Notes: generated from the letters alone by a model not told the origin. 64,000 nt of DNA from Hippasteria phrygiana (GCA_037893225.1 JAZGUH010000157.1:434001-498000), one strand, 5' to 3'. Counted from the stretch's first letter, positions 52,405 to 64,000 are shown. Program-made: numbers and translations.

Positions 52405-54800
52405 TTGTAATTTGACCTTGATGACGTCATCATGACATTATTACATCTGTGCACATTACCAACGCATTTAATCTGCAGTTTGCGACGTCACTGGTCACAT
52501 TTTTGAAAAGCATATACCTGCCAGAGACTAACATCGCGGATAGAAAGTTCATATCTTTTACCAATTTCAAATTATAAGGCACTTCCGGTTTCGACAGGAA
52601 GGAAGGGTCACGTGATTTTGCACTCAATATAAAAAATGAAGACCTAGTATTACTCTATCCATTGCCGTGAACAGAAATTTCAGGTCTTTCACAGTTGATT
52701 TTATATTGATTTTCAAAGATTAAAAATATTCATTTTGAATTGCTTGTTATTTGATACATGATGACGTCATAATGACGTCATTACAATAAAGCTGGAGACC
52801 TATATTTACCCTGCCATTTGAAGTAAAAATCTGGATTATATCTCTCACGGTTGATTTTTCAGAATTTTTTTAAAGGTTTAAAGGTCTTTTCAGTGCAACT
52901 TCCGGTCTGATGACGTCATCAGTTTGAGCCCTTGCACACGTGTTGCCTGCCTGAAGGTCATCATATCAATTATAAAGTGATTACTGCAAACTTCGCCACA
53001 CACATCGACTGAAAGTTTATTTTAAACATTTTTCAACCTGCCGCTAGAGGGCGCTGAAATATTTTATGACGTCACCGCTAACATTTTTGAAAAGTTCAGC
53101 CTGGCCAAAGACTAACATCGTTGAAAGCAAGTTCAAATCTTTTTCCACTTTCAAATTATATGACACTTCCGGTTTGGACCGGAAGGAAGGGTCATGTGAT
53201 TCTGTACGTAATATAACAAATGAAGACTCTGGATTATTCTATCAATTCCCGTAAAAAGCAAAATCAGGTCTCTCTCGGTTGATTTTATATTGATTTTCAA
53301 AGATTATATCTAGAAATCTTTGATTGCTTGTAATCTGATACTTGATGACGTCATCGTGACGTCATCTTGACGTCATTACCAGAAACCTTGAGAGCTACAT
53401 GTATGTGAACAGTGCATCTGAAGCAAAAATCTGGATTGTATCTCTCACTGTTGATTTTTCAGTGATTTTTGAAGGTTTAAAGGTCTTTTCATTGTCACTT
53501 CCGGTCTGATGACGTCATCAGTCTGAGCCCCTGCACAGGTGTTGCCTGCATGAAGGTCATCATATATATCAATTATAAAGTGATTACTGCAAACTTCGCC
53601 ACACACATCCACTGAAAGTTCTTTCACTTTCAAATTATACCGGAAGGAAGGGTCATGTGATTTTGCACGTAATATTATATAAAATGAAGACCCTGGATTA
53701 TTCTATCAATTCCCGTAAAAAGCAAAATCAGATCTCTCTCGGTTGGTTTTATATTGATTCTCAAAGATTAAATCTAGAAATCTTTGATTGCTTGTAATCT
53801 GATACTTGATGACGTCATTGTGACGTCATTGTCAGAACACTGGAGAGCTATGTTACCTGTGCCATCTGAAGCAAAAATCTTAATCATATCTGTCGCGGTT
53901 GATTTTTTTGCGATTTTTTATTTTTATTTTTAAAGGTTTAAAGGTCTTTTCATTACAACTTCCAGTTTGATGACGTCATCAATCTGAGCCCTCGCACACA
54001 TGTTGCCTACATGAAGGTCATCCTATATGAAGGTCATCCTATAATGTCAATTATAAAGTGATTACCACCAAACTTCGCCACACACATCGACTGAAAGTTC
54101 ATTTTGAACATTTTTCAACCTGCCGCTAGAGGGCGCTCGAATATTTTATGACCAACATCATTGAAAGCAAGTTCAAATCTTTTTACACTTTAAAATTATA
54201 AGGCACTTCCGGTTTCGACCGGAAGGAAGGGTCACGTGATTTTGCACGCACGATCAAAATTTAAGATCTAATATTATCCTATCAATTGCCGTAAAAATCA
54301 AGTTCAGGTCTTTCACGGTTGATTTTACATTGATTTTCAATGATTAAAAATGGAAATCTTTGATTGGTTGTAATTTGATACCCGATGACGTCATCATGAC
54401 GTCATTACAAAAAAGCACATCTGCAGTTGGTTGTGCATTCATGTATTCAAATTCAAGTTGATATCAGTTTCCATGTTACCAAACAATTCCGGAGAAGAAT
54501 TTGCCTGAATTGCCTGAGAATAATAATAATAGTAAATCCGTAGAAAAACAATAGGTTCTTTCACTTTCAAATTATACTGGAAGGAAGGGTCATGTGATTT
54601 TGCACGTAATAATATATAAAATGAAGACCCTGGATTATTCTATCAATTCCCGTAAAAAGCAAAATCAGATCTCTCTCGGTTGGTTTTATATTGATTCTCA
54701 AAGATTAAATCTAGAAATCTTTGATTGCTTGTAATCAGTTTCCATGTTACCAAACAATTCCGGAGAAGAATTTGCCTGAATTGCCTGAGAAGAATAATAA
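52405..54800. repeat. Second TGACGTCA-rich tandem array
   Basis: About four units of roughly 0.48-0.58 kb. ACTTCCGGTTT(C/G)GAC begins at about 52581, 53165 and 54205, with a copy near 53640 shortened. Each unit has TGATGACGTCATC(A/G)TGACGTCA, GGAAGGAAGGGTCA(C/T)GTGATT and TTCACGGTTGATTTTATATT. I count about 14 TGACGTCA octamers. The stretch 54550-54780 repeats pieces of 53620-53790 and 54465-54560. The units are not alike with the array at 400-2960 apart from the octamer pairs. Confidence 0.8.
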
Positions 54801-56340
54801 TAGTAAATCCGTAGAAAAACAATAGGTCCTTTCACAAGAGATGTACAATGCATGCAATGTACCATGGTTACATTCATATAAAATAATAGTAGTATTTACA
54901 TTGCACAATTATTACCCCTCAGGCCATGAGATTAGTTCTACAGTGTTTCAAGATCAGTTTCATCAAGATTTTTTACCCCCATACATGTACATGTACCCAT
55001 TTAACCACTAAAAAGAAATAACTAAGGTATTTACTTACATAATAATAGTTACATAACTGGTGTAAAATGTGTACATAATAATAAGGTACAATGTACATGG
55101 ACTACATGTTAGTTTCTTTAGCATAGGTGTACATGTGGTTACAATTTCATTTCAGACTCTTGAAGTCTCGGACTAGTATTGAATAACTACATGTATTAAG
55201 GAGGCCCCATTTGATAGTCATGTAGCAGTTGAATTTCTGTCGTTTTGCCTGCTGGTCGGGCACTAATAACAGGATTTTTTTCCTTTGTGAACTTGAGGCT
55301 TGCCGAGTATGTGTGTGGGCGTTCAGCCAGTTGGTCAGTTGGGTTGCCAGCAAGCAGGCGAACACAAACATCATTATACATGTTATATGGGGATCATTAT
55401 GCGGGCTCTTTGGTGTCCCTGTGATGGGGCTCCTCCGGCAAATATGCACATGGGCCAGGAAAAAAGCCGTGATTTGTTCAAGCATCATCATCGGTACTTT
55501 GACCATGCTGGTTACCCAGTCGTCATTGTGATCACTAGTCTTGCTCATGTCATGACAAGATCAGCGATGTCGTACATGTATGTCATGTGATTGGAAGGTG
55601 TTACGCGGATGCAAAGGGAGATCCGTGCTGCGTGCTCTTTATACATGTGGGGGCCTACCACAAGGTGTAGACGTGTATGCGTGTATGAACACACTCGAAA
55701 GGGCAGTTTGTGTCATTCATCAGTGCTTGGTTCATCTTATGTAAGTTTGGATTGATCTACTTTCTGTAAGTTTTGTTTTGGTAATCTGTAGGGAAAGAGG
55801 TCATCGAAATGAACAATTTGGCAAATATGTGCTTTTGAATTTTTGTTTGTGGAAGAAAGAATTGTATACACACGTGGTATTGTACTTATACCCCTGTACC
55901 ACACTGTACAAGTCTCTTTTTTGCACTGTGGTTGATATGTAACAAAGCATTGGGAAAACTGCCTGTGATTTGACTGGTAATGCATTACAGGCCATATCTC
56001 AGAATAAACAAATTTCAGATAAGCCCCGTCTGTGCACTTTCGGGTTGAGAGTGAGGCTCTCGGTGCTAAAAATAACTTGGTGTTATTCAAGAAATCCTTT
56101 CATGCATGCATAAATCACGGCAAATAACAGTGTAGTGTAGGATCAGTATAGTCAAGCTGTATCGGTTCATCACAACAAAAATCATCCAAATCTATTCTTA
56201 ATCGACATGATGTTCAAATATTTCACAGAACAATGATTCTCAAATAGACTTACTTGCATTAGATTGTTTTTGGATTACTCGATCAGTGATTTGTTTAAAC
56301 TTCAAAAGATTTTACCGTACATAAATTGCACACGAATGAA
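54801..56340. other. Intergenic, no gene identified
   Basis: AT-rich with scattered ACATGTAC words. Open frames on both strands at 55147-55590 overlap one another and show no domain I recognise. Confidence 0.4.
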
Positions 56341-56359
56341 CGTGACATACACGTCAGTG

Positions 56360-56510
56360 TTGTAGTCGAGTACATTTGCATGAGTACGAGTACAAGTACT
56401 TTTGCATGAGTACGAGTACTTGGACATTTTTTCATGTGAGTACGAGTTCAAGTACATTTTCATGAGTACGAGTATGAAAAAAAGTACTCGAGTACATGTA
56501 CGAGTACTAC
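56360..56510. repeat. GAGTAC hexamer repeat
   Basis: Repeated GAGTACGAGTACAAGTAC with ATTTGCAT or TTTTTCATG spacers, ending in ACATGTACATGTAC. Confidence 0.8.
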
Positions 56511-56528
56511 ATGTACATGTACATATAT

Positions 56529-56965
56529 GTGACCCGCTCCAGAAAAAGGTGATATAAGTCGCGCTATGCATTTACGTGTAATGGCCCTTTCAATGTTGAA
56601 AGGGTGACATTTTTCGTCAAAATTCAATTTTTGGTTTTGAATGACATCTTAATTATCTGAAGTTTCAGGTTTGGTGCACAGCAATGTTGATTTCAGTGAA
56701 TAAAGTGAACAAATAACCTTTTTAGAGTGCATTGTTCCATTGCATTGTATAAGAACTAGCTATTTCAAAGCCTGATTTCTCTGTTGTGCAATTTGAACTT
56801 CATAGAACTAATTAATATGCAAAAACTTGATATCTCCAGAACGGAAAGGGCTTTGGAGCTCTATCATGTACCAAATGAAAGCTTACATTGCGGGCTTTCA
56901 AAACATACATAAAACTCATATTTCATATTTTGCGACATAATATACCTTATTCCAGAGCGGGTCAC
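56529..56965 (+). mobile_element. MITE with GTGACCCGCTCC ends, family E copy 2
   Basis: GTGACCCGCTCCAGAAAAAG and AGAGCGGGTCAC ends, ATAT both sides. Aligns along its full length with the reverse complement of 16707-17149. Confidence 0.78.
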
Positions 56966-57067
56966 ATATGTGTACAACACTGATACACATTGTTTAGTCA
57001 GTACTGAGCCTTGCTTTCAAACCCGGAAGTGTGCAGATACATTCGTCAATTGTGTGAAATTCGTCTA

Positions 57068-57348
57068 TGGGCTCCGTGCACAACTACCCCCTCAGCGGAA
57101 AGAAAAGGCGAGTTGGGGGGTCAATATCGACGTTATCTTACCTGACTTTAATTCAAGTGTCTGGTTCCCGCTATGATATTCTTATTGAAAAAGCAATTAT
57201 CGAGAGTCAGCGAACAGACAAAGCAATCCCACTGGTATACGAGTATCAAATGAACGAGGAGCGCAGTGCGTAATACCAGCGACGTACTCCCCATGGAAGT
57301 GCGGTTGCTATGTGGACAGCGCCCTCTTTTGGTGACGCACGGAGCCCA
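57068..57348. mobile_element. MITE with TGGGCTCCGTGC ends
   Basis: TGGGCTCCGTGC and GCACGGAGCCCA bound 281 bp. The inner part (GGAAAGAAAAGGCGAGTT, GTGTCTGGTTCCCGCTATGA, ATTATCGAGAGTC) also occurs at 17640-17860 inside the TIR element that holds the LINE, where the right end CACGGAGCCCA is kept. Confidence 0.65.
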
Positions 57349-57869
57349 TCGAGTGAAATAGTGAACCACAAAATCACGGTGTTTTACAATAACTTTTAAA
57401 TGGTGTTCAGATACTCTGCTGATAGGGAAACATGTATTGTACATGTACATTGAGTTTGATATAGAACAAAAATCATAAAAATAAACCCCCTCAAATGAGA
57501 TTTAGGCATTCGTCGTATTAATTATCTCTTTGCCCTGATGTGCTTCGATACATGTTGGCTGTCCAATAATTTTTCCAGAGCTGTACCAATCTTGTCAATA
57601 CATGTACTGTAATGATTGATTTGGTGGGTATTTCAGACAAATAAATGCATAATTTGGAGGCTTTGTGTTGCTTTTACAAAAGACCCGGCCCTCCTGGTTT
57701 TGTAACTCCCGCATGTGTAATGATCAACATATTTTTGATTCTGTAAATGAATGCTGGTACATATATACGTGTATTTGTCAATTAAAGGTAATACAACATT
57801 TGCAAACCTTGAAAAATGAACTACTGTAAAATTATTATGAAACGCCTTATGGCTGTAAGTAAAGAATAG

Positions 57870-58065
57870 TCTCAAGCATCCTGTGAAATCATGGTACATG
57901 TAAATTTCTCCGTTTTGTCTGAAGTACGTCAGGGAACCAGACTACAAGAACAGCATTTGTTTTCCTTTGTTTTCCCAGCATCTGTGCACACAAAACTTTT
58001 AACAGGTCAGTGTTACAGTATCTGTTATAAAATACTAACCCCCAAATACAACCATTTCTTAAAAT
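57870..58065 (+). repeat. Dispersed repeat family F, copy 3
   Basis: CAAGCATCCTGTGAAATCAT, CTCCGTTTTGTCTGAAGTA, GGGAACCAGACTACAAGAAC and TTTTCCCAGCATCTGTGCA. It gives the uninterrupted form across the insertion point seen in copy 1. Confidence 0.7.
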
Positions 58066-58414
58066 TACAGCACAAGCAAATGTTGTACATGTACACATGT
58101 ACCTTTGAACAGTACTGTAATACTTTGTGTATAATTGTCCCCATCATGCTCTAATTTCTGGGCAGAGGCATACAGAATTGCACAAGTTTTAGTTTCCTGT
58201 GAACATTTTCAGTTCAAAATTTTCAGTTCAAGTTCAAATTACCTTGGTAAGGGCCTCTTGATCATAGAGGTCAAGATCACCCTACATCAGCCTTTTGTTG
58301 TGTGTTATGTGTAAACACAATAGAGCAAGCTTGTGACCACTGTTCTGAATCCCCAAAAACTAAGTCATTGTACATGCAGGTGAACTCTAGCCTACAGTAC
58401 ATGTAGGAAACACT

Positions 58415-58634
58415 TTAACCCCTTGCGTATGAATGACGCCATATGGCGCACAAAAAAACAGTGCCACTAGGCCGGATGACGCCATTGGCCGCTGTTTGTG
58501 CAGTTTCAATCCATTGTTGGATTATTGTGTATGTCATGCTTCATCGCACAAACACATTGTAGCGGTTCGCTTGGCTGCCAGAACAGCCGCAACACCCCGA
58601 CGTCTCCCGTAAAATACCGTGCTCAAGGGGTTAA
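58415..58634. mobile_element. piggyBac-like MITE, family A copy 4
   Basis: TTAACCCCTTGCGTATG and CGTGCTCAAGGGGTTAA with TTAA at both ends. The interior runs in the opposite orientation to copies 1 and 2. Confidence 0.82.
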
Positions 58635-58674
58635 AGGGACACGTGTTTCTTGTTCTGGTTTGATCCCAGAGTTG

Positions 58675-58885
58675 TACTAGAGTCCCTGCATGTCCTTTCA
58701 CAAGTCCTTTCGCAAGTCAGTCAGAAGTCCTTTCATAAAGCCGGTACGTGTATGTAACAGGATGAACAATGACTAAGGAATGCCTTTTTCAACGCTCATT
58801 TGAATAGCTTGTGATTGGAATTAGGACTGGAGGGCTTGTGATAGATTTGCAGGGACTTGCAGGAACTTGTGATGGACTCGACTAC
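58675..58885. mobile_element. MITE family C copy 2
   Basis: TCCTTTCACAAGTCCTTTCG and GGACTCGACTAC ends match 14878-15093, including TCATAAAGCCGGT and ATTTGAATAGCTTGTGATTG. The left tip has diverged. Confidence 0.6.
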
Positions 58886-58919
58886 ATCTCTGGTAGAAAT
58901 ATACAAGTGTACATGTATG

Positions 58920-59149
58920 TTAACCCCTTGCGTACGGTTGACACAAATATGTGCAGATTGAAAATTGCCACCTGGCCGGTTGATGTCTATACACGCCAAT
59001 TTCTGCATTTTCAATCCATTATTGGGGTATTGTGTACGTTATGCATGGCTGCACAAACCTCTTGTTTCCATTTCACTTTGCTGCATAACCCGGCCTGGTG
59101 CCCCGACGCCCCTAAGAAATACCCGGTATTACCGGGCTCAAGGGGTTAA
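58920..59149. mobile_element. piggyBac-like MITE, family A copy 5
   Basis: TTAACCCCTTGCGTACGG and GGGCTCAAGGGGTTAA, TTAA at both ends. Matches copy 3 (45438) in reverse orientation better than copies 1, 2 and 4, so two subfamilies exist. Confidence 0.82.
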
Positions 59150-59681
59150 AAAGAAATCGTAAGTAAAGCAATTCCCTGAGCAAATTTTCTGCCAGTGTAT
59201 AGAATGGGCATTTTTGTCCTTAAGGTGAAATTTTCTGGGTGGTTTGCATTTCATAAATTTCTCGTAAATTTATGTGCAGTGTACACAGGAATTCCTACCT
59301 CTGACACCGTTCTCGCACATTCTAAACGATCTGCTGGTTGTCTCTTTCATAACTGACCAAGAATCCAATTTGCAAAGTGCATATTTTGTGACATTTCCTT
59401 TTTTTTTTGTAACGCCTGCTGTGTGATTTTCAGTCTATTGTCACTTTGTCAGCAGATATAAAATTGGACCCGATTGAAGCCAATGCTGACAGTTCATTGA
59501 ACGCCGCGGTTTGATAATTGCCGTCTGTTTAGAACTTCTTCACAACGTATATCATTCCATGATTTGACAGTTTGACAGGACCGGACATTTCCAACCTTAG
59601 TCCATTGTTATGTGGGAACAGGAGAGGGGAAAAAAGGGGTACAATCAAAGCCTTGTGGTGTATTATGTACATGTATATAAA

Positions 59682-60149
59682 TACGAGAAAGACTGGGATT
59701 GCGGGTAACACCATGTTAAATAAATCTCGATGTGTGGTTCTGAAAAGAACCGGGATAAGTGTGTAACTTGACGTTTCGGACAGTGTGCTCTGTCCATCCT
59801 CAGGAGAGTGAGCACACTGTTCGGAAACCCATTTGCATTTTTGCATCCCTGTGGAGACATGGCATTGTTCTCCCCTTTGTCCCAGTACTTAAGCAAACCC
59901 CCATAGACTTTGTACACAAAATTCCTTGTGGAGACATCCTAACCCATAGAATTGCCTAGTGGAGACCTATTCAGTCCCTTTGTTGCCAATGTGTTCATGT
60001 CTCCACAGGGTACGGTATATCTCTCCAGAGCACACTGTCCGAAACGTCGAGTTACACACTCATCCCAGTTCTTTTCAGAACCACACTTCTTCCTAGAAGA
60101 GATTTATTTCACATGGTGTTTAATACCCGCAATCCCAGTCTTTCTCGTA
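59682..60149. mobile_element. TIR element, family D copy 2 (longer form)
   Basis: Ends TACGAGAAAGACTGGGATTG and complement. Inner arms contain TGTGGTTCTGAAAAGAACC and the ACGTTTCGGACAGTGTGCTC stem also found at 15383-15536. The centre repeats GTGGAGACAT words. 468 bp, non-coding. Confidence 0.7.
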
Positions 60150-60454
60150 GCGCACCCACCATGCAAAGCTTCAAATCGTATTTATAATGCATTTACATGT
60201 AGAGGGGTCCTGGTGCACGGACGAATAACAAAATTGTACTTGAACCTTAACTCCCTGCTGGTACATTGTACATGTACATCATTTTTCCTACTTGTAACCT
60301 GTGCTACTTACTGAAGACATCAGGATAAAGAAACATTAAAGTATCGACCTCTGAGCTTGAGGGAGGTCTTAACTTCTCGGAGGTACAAATGTGTTCTTAC
60401 TCTATGGGAGAATGTTAAATTCATTTTATTATTTAAAGCAAGATGACAGAGGGG

Positions 60455-60605
60455 AACCCCCCCCCCCCCCCCCCCCCACTTTTTTGTGTTGGTTATTTTG
60501 TTCCTGGAATCTCATATATTCCTTTCAGATATCCGTGGGGGATGTGTTAGTAATAATAGTCTGGAGTGTGTAGAGGGACAAGAGGGAGGGGGGGGGGGGG
60601 GGGGC
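60455..60605. repeat. Dispersed repeat with G/C tracts, copy 3
   Basis: C tract 60459-60478, TTTTGTGTTGGTTATTTTG, TTCCTTTCAGATATCCG, GTCTGGAGTGTGTAG, then a G tract 60587-60603. Same layout as 25585-25800. Confidence 0.6.
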
Positions 60606-61194
60606 TGGCTTGACACCCTGCTGTATCCAACAGAATCTAACAACAGAAAAGTGTGATGCCTGCTGAATCCAACAGATGTTACCCATTGTTGGATATTGCT
60701 GGACTTAGCGTGGTTAGGGTTAAAGGGACAAGGTGAATGTGTCACATCACATCCTCCAGTGGATGTGCTCTTGCTTCAGGCAAACTTTTGACTTTTCTCT
60801 GCAACAAAGCGGAATTCTCCGCAGAGAATGCACTAACAATGCCATGTTGTTCAACAATCTCATGGTTAGGTTGGTTTGAATTCTGTTCAGCTATTGCCCA
60901 TTGAATTGTGAATCTGTGGTGGATGTTCAATGTTGGGGGAGGTCATGCCCCACAGAACACACAATGTATTGGCGCATTGATGTATTTTGACTAATAATGT
61001 TTGTCTCCAATTTCTGTCTAACCGTAAAAGGTAAACGGCTTCTATGTACATGTATGTATTTGAGTACATGTACCATACATTATCCGCACTAATGCTCACA
61101 CATGTACATGTAGGTTCATAGAAATGAAAATTGCAGTTGGTGCTATACACACATACATGTACGTGTACAGTACTGCAATTGAAAATTAACAGTG

Positions 61195-61435
61195 AATAGG
61201 AATGAAAAACTTTGTGAAAAGAATTCCTATTCACATTCGCATTCACATTTCCCACAACTTTTTCCCCTTGTGAAAAGGGGTGAAAATGTTTTCTTACTTG
61301 TGTGAAAAGGCGTGAAAATGTTTTCCCACTTGTGTGAAAAGGCATGAAAATGTTTTATTTTTCCCACTTTGTGAAATGAAAATGAATTCCCTGGGAAGAG
61401 AAAAAGTGTGAAGAGAAATTCCAGTTCCCAAGTTT
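61195..61435. repeat. Dispersed repeat family G, copy 2
   Basis: Repeated CACTTGTGTGAAAAGGC units with GAAAATGTTTT spacers; the reverse complement of 41022-41310. Confidence 0.65.
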
Positions 61436-61439
61436 ACTT

Positions 61440-62795
61440 TCAAATGCAATGTACATTTAACCCTAACTACCCCAAGCCTTTCAAACTCCAACAGCAGGTT
61501 CTGTCTCATTTTGATGGGTTCAGTACTGCAGTGCCTTAGCACCATTACTTTACATGAAGCTATGATGCCCCAATTTGTCTTAAGTCTAAAGAATGGGCCT
61601 TAGGTATACTGCACAGTGTTGGATTTTGACAGGTTGAGGAAGCCTCCTAGTAAAAATGCCTAGGGGGTTAGGGTTATGTACTTGAAATTGGCTTTTTAGA
61701 TTAATAAGAATGACAGCACACCATTTTGGACGTAATGCTAATTCCTCCAAAATACATACATGAAGCAGAGTGTCATCCAAGTTTTAGAATGGTCAATGTA
61801 AAGGTTACAGCGATGGAACCCTTTAACTTTAGTCTCCCAGCATTTACATTGTACATGTCATGTATACTAGTCCCCGCAGCTGCTCGACCTCGTTGAGAAT
61901 GAGAAACCTTTTTTGCCAATAACCCAGGATCCTTTGTGATTTGCCAGAAGCCTGGCTGGCTATGTACTTGTACTTGCACTACAGCAGGGCTATTCGTACT
62001 CGTCTGCTGTCACCTTAACTGGCATGCAGACAGAAGGGTTCGTGCTAAAGGGACCAAATCCTAGAAGGATGGAAAAGAATTCATGACGGTACTTAGGGGT
62101 GTTTCAACCGCCCCCTTCTAAGCAGGTGGCAAGACCGTATCAACGCGACGCATGGCTGACATTTCTAGAGAAGCTGTTGATGATGTCTTTCATGTCGTCC
62201 GTCGGCACTTCTCATGAGCAGCCAAAGAACCATGAATAATTCCTCTTGAATAGGGAAAACCTGGCCGGTGACTGGTAACCTACTCTTCTGGGTACCAGTT
62301 TGTTTGACGGAACAGAGTTTGCTCATATGAAAACACCCCCCTCCCAAACAAAATGCAACTGGTTTAAGTTACAGAACTAGAGTTTGTAAACATGTTTCTG
62401 AATTTATACATGAGTGCACATGTATGCATGCATAGTGTGTGAATTTATTATTTTTTTTAAAAGATGTACATGTACATGTACTCTCTGTGTTCTTTTTGAG
62501 TTTCATCCTGAAAAATGTAGATTTGTGGTTTTTTAAATTGCTATTTTTCTGGAAATTTATGCAAACGATTTCAATATTAAATGAGAAATTGAATGAAAAA
62601 ATCCACCCATGTTTAGTTATCGAGTAATTACTCTACAAATATCAAGTTATTTATGACCCATCAATAACTTGTGCGTGTTTTTATCAGATGCATGACGGCA
62701 ACCGAGAATAAAAGCCTTTTTCGAAAGGTTGCAGACTTCCAAAATAGAATGTTTTTGTTAACATAAAATGTTAGAGGAAAAAACCATTAGAAGTA
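61440..62795. other. Intergenic, no gene identified
   Basis: No element or gene recognised. Some ACATGTAC words near 62460. Confidence 0.4.
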
Positions 62796-62796
62796 A

Positions 62797-62817
62797 AAAA
62801 AAAAAAAAAAAAAAAAG
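62797..62817. repeat. Poly-A tract
   Basis: About 21 A in a row. No recognisable retroposed gene precedes it. Confidence 0.85.
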
Positions 62818-62953
62818 GCAATTTTTTTAAAAGCACAGACAGTATCTTTAAATTATGCAAGAATCTATAATTGTAATTATTCTTAAAAAAAAGTTTTGTT
62901 GCTCCAAAGATGGTAACACTGAGTATAAATTAGCCCATTATGTTAATGTTCAT

Positions 62954-63097
62954 TTAACCCTAACCCTCCAGGGTATTTTGGCTAGAACCCTTCCAGATTG
63001 CATACTTTGTCACATTGACTTGTGTGCAGAGTGCAGCAAAGTGGAGCTGTCACCACAGATGCACTGTGTGTGCTGCGTCTGGCAGGGTTAGGGTTAA
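62954..63097. mobile_element. TTAA MITE with TTAACCCTAACCC ends, family B copy 2
   Basis: TTAACCCTAACCCTCCAGGG and CTGGCAGGGTTAGGGTTAA, TTAA at both ends, 144 bp. The interior matches 12627-12752. Confidence 0.72.
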
Positions 63098-63099
63098 TG

Positions 63100-64000
63100 T
63101 AAAATGTCATGTTTTTTTTCCCCAACACTTTTTGTTACATGAAAGGAAACATGTAACCCCTGATGTTTTGCCCCAGTCAATCTGCCTGATTAACATTTCA
63201 AAGCAGAAATGAGGCCAATGCGTAACTGGTGCCCCAGATCGCTCGCAATCCATCCATTCACTCATTCAAGCACTTATATGTACTGAGAAATCCCAGTGGC
63301 AGAACAATGTGCAGCCAGCCGTGAATGTGCTTCCCAGTCATCCTCTCCCCCCCCCCCCCCCCCCCATAAATGCTGTAAACATTCCCCCGACCTTGTACTT
63401 GACCTTTCCCAGAAGGCATTGAACTTTGCCTGGTAAGCATCAGGTGGTGAGTTAGCATTCAATTGTGTGGGGTCTCCCCATGTGAGTGGTTTGTGAATGC
63501 CGACACATGCCTGTCATTCTATACTTGTCACTGCGGACTCATTTGTCTTAAAAGCCAGTAGTCAAGTGATAGATTATCAGATGACAAATGGAATTGGGTG
63601 ATATGTAACTGGGTGAATGCTGTAGCCATGTGGGACAAACTGCATTATTTTTCTTGGAACATGTAGTGTTGGGTGATGTTTTTGTGGTTGTGGAGCTCAG
63701 TGTACGTACATGTACATTTACCTGTACATGTACATGCCTGTACATGCCTGTCAAATTGGAATTTCATAACCGCTCAGACATTAGGCCGTTTTTTTTTATA
63801 ACTTGGATAACGGATTTTGTATGTCTACGGGTCGGGCGGAGAGCAAAAAAAACAAAAAAAACATGGCGGCGCCCTGTAATCCCAAAAATGGCAGCGCCCG
63901 TGGAACGCGAAATTGACGAAAAAACATATCTCCAGTGCGCACGCGCGGCGCGGATTCAGCCCAATCCCATCCCAAGCTTGCCAATCGACGGGCCTGTCGG
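63100..64000. other. Window end: intergenic, GC-rich tail
   Basis: C tract at 63349-63365. From about 63820 the sequence is GC- and CpG-rich with ATGGCGGCGCCC at 63863, whose frame stops after 17 codons. It could be near a promoter beyond the window, but nothing confirms it. Confidence 0.3.

Noticed and set aside
55147..55590. Host exon on either strand
   Set aside because: Overlapping open frames on both strands, no recognisable domain, no consistent splice sites.
63863..63916. Start of a new gene at ATGGCGGCG
   Set aside because: The frame stops after 17 codons without a clear donor; the CpG-rich tail is only weakly promoter-like.

Overview
This is a window of animal (metazoan) nuclear DNA, not a prokaryotic one. 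It contains a spliced gene with GT/AG introns, APE-type LINE retrotransposons, many small terminal-inverted-repeat (TIR) elements, long G/C homopolymer tracts and a very common ACATGT hexamer microsatellite. The texture suggests a marine invertebrate, perhaps an amphioxus-like or echinoderm-like deuterostome. The species cannot be fixed from sequence alone, and the placement is inference.

The one host gene I can support runs on the minus strand from about 30.1 kb (or 28.4 kb, depending on the start) down to 3253. It is argininosuccinate lyase (ASL, urea cycle/arginine synthesis). I rebuilt it exon by exon. Thirteen exons with matching phases run from the start of the lyase fold to the stop codon. 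Two tiny candidate 5' exons would complete an uninterrupted 467-residue reading frame (human ASL has 464). The catalytic His in GYTHLQ and the [10 protein letters not shown] signature are intact, so the gene looks functional.

ASL introns are packed with mobile DNA. They hold TTAA-flanked piggyBac-like MITEs, a mariner-type element with 200-bp TIRs and a transposase tail, and a small AT-flanked element carrying a SAP-domain ORF. They also hold a TA-flanked TIR element (17430-23905) that contains a LINE with an intact 1194-codon reading frame. That frame carries a 2A-like GDVHPNPGP motif upstream of its endonuclease and reverse transcriptase domains.

Downstream of the ASL stop (400-2960) is a tandem array with a unit of about 0.6 kb, crowded with TGACGTCA palindromes. 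From 30 kb to 64 kb I find no convincing host gene. That part holds a broken second LINE (32.6-35.0 kb), a pogo-like element (37.0-38.5 kb), a 14-bp GC-rich minisatellite (44.6-45.3 kb), and a second, unrelated TGACGTCA-rich tandem array (52.4-54.8 kb). It also holds a nested pair at 47973-50528: a Tc1/mariner-like element whose left TIR was interrupted by a 1.56-kb AT-flanked element with a SAP-domain ORF. Several MITE families recur between the ASL introns and the distal half of the window.
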